NCBI GenBank assembly: GCA_905221605.1
Contig: CAJNDS010002084.1
Location: forward strand, 219,972-283,971
DNA: 64,000 nt
Origin: Symbiodinium natans
Lineage: Eukaryota; Sar; Dinophyceae; Suessiales; Symbiodiniaceae
Reading direction: 5' to 3'
A program made the translations under genes and the position numbers. The notes under the pieces were generated by a model. That model worked only from the letters and a program-made list of their open reading frames with translations, was not told the DNA's origin and did no database searches. Shown piece after piece: positions 63,476 to 64,000 of this stretch (positions within the stretch are counted from its first letter, which is position 1; every line of letters begins with the position of its first letter).

Positions 63476-64000
63476 TTTCTTTACTGCGTAAAATCCTGAC
63501 CATGACATCTGAAAACAGCCAGACTGACATCGCGCTCGTCGTGTATTTCATTGTGTTAGGACTGTGAAACATACATGCGGCAGGATGTTGAGATCCGGCG
63601 GGCGGGGAGCGCTCGCTGGGTGCGGATGGTCACGAAAGAGGCCAGTCACCCTCTGCCATGACCGTGCACTCGCACATCTCAAACGTTGCGATATCACATA
63701 TCCACTATGCCGTCATTGCTAGGAATCTGTAACATGCTTCACCCCCACATCTTAGGATGTACCATGCCATGTCTTTGCACTCGCGCGCGAGCGCGGTGCA
63801 CTCGTGTGTACAGGTTTTTTCTTTTTCTGGTCGAAACTAGGCTCTCAAAGGGAGTGCCGCTACGGCGGCCACATCATTGTAAACGTGATGTGCTAAGTGT
63901 CACGCAAAGACAAGCTCGACACCTGTCTGCGTCTCAAAGTACAAAGCGCAAAGACAACGCAACAACACCATCTCACACAATGCAGATTTGCTGCATGGTC
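63476..64000. other. Non-coding DNA to window end
   Basis: No gene or structured element recognised. Confidence 0.45.

Noticed and set aside
63078-63572. Hydrophobic Phe/Ser-rich minus-strand ORF (164 codons)
   Set aside because: Complement of an AAAGAA purine tract; apparent membrane segments are a composition artefact.

Overview
Most of the window reads as dinoflagellate nuclear DNA, probably from the Symbiodiniaceae. From about 18 kb to the end, protein homology appears only as short exon-like islands in long non-coding DNA. The acceptor sites I could place all read AG|G, many donors are GC or GA rather than GT, a degenerate TTTAGGG-like repeat occurs in both orientations, and microsatellites are very abundant. 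Non-canonical donors with AG|G acceptors are established for dinoflagellates; the assignment is inference from that pattern, not from a search.

Region 1 (1 to about 17.95 kb) is quite different. It holds intron-free ORFs, all on the + strand and closely packed, in the order: A (partial), B, C, a 100-N assembly gap, a USP-type deubiquitinase, a 343-aa basic protein, an 87-aa Cys/His protein, a 628-aa protein, a dual-specificity phosphatase, a proline-rich protein, then A, B, C again and D. A, B, C and D are four paralogues of one family I do not recognise. Bases 1 to 3900 are a near-identical second copy of 12025 to 15928, so this is a tandem array with an observed period of about 12.03 kb plus whatever the gap hides.

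The outstanding signal is a dispersed hairpin. A 17-nt core close to GAGTGAGGTCCCCTCCT is flanked by arms whose sequence differs at every site but which remain complementary to each other (3 to 13 bp, with G-U pairs and single bulges). I place 23 copies, 19 at independent sites, all on the + strand and all inside region 1. Most spacers carry two: one at or just after the upstream stop, one 5 to 42 nt before the next start. For A, D and the phosphatase the stop codon is the TGA of the core itself. Two further copies lie inside the 628-aa ORF, in different reading frames, without breaking it. The ORFs therefore look like cassettes bracketed by a common hairpin. I know of no described system with this layout.

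Region 2 (18 to 64 kb) contains, all on the + strand: a multi-exon DEVH-box RNA helicase (about 28.7 to 35.9 kb), a NYN-domain (LabA/DUF88-like) nuclease (38.4 to 39.6 kb), a major facilitator transporter (45.6 to 47.0 kb), a Rab5-like GTPase (47.9 to 49.5 kb), a kinesin (56.9 to 62.0 kb) and a ubiquitin-like domain fragment (62.7 to 62.9 kb). These five main genes are co-oriented, as expected for dinoflagellate unidirectional gene blocks. Between them are kilobase-scale simple repeats, a 41-bp minisatellite, and C-rich and G-rich tracts in inverted arrangement. Exon boundaries were placed by eye from conserved motifs, reading phase and AG|G acceptors and are approximate where stated.
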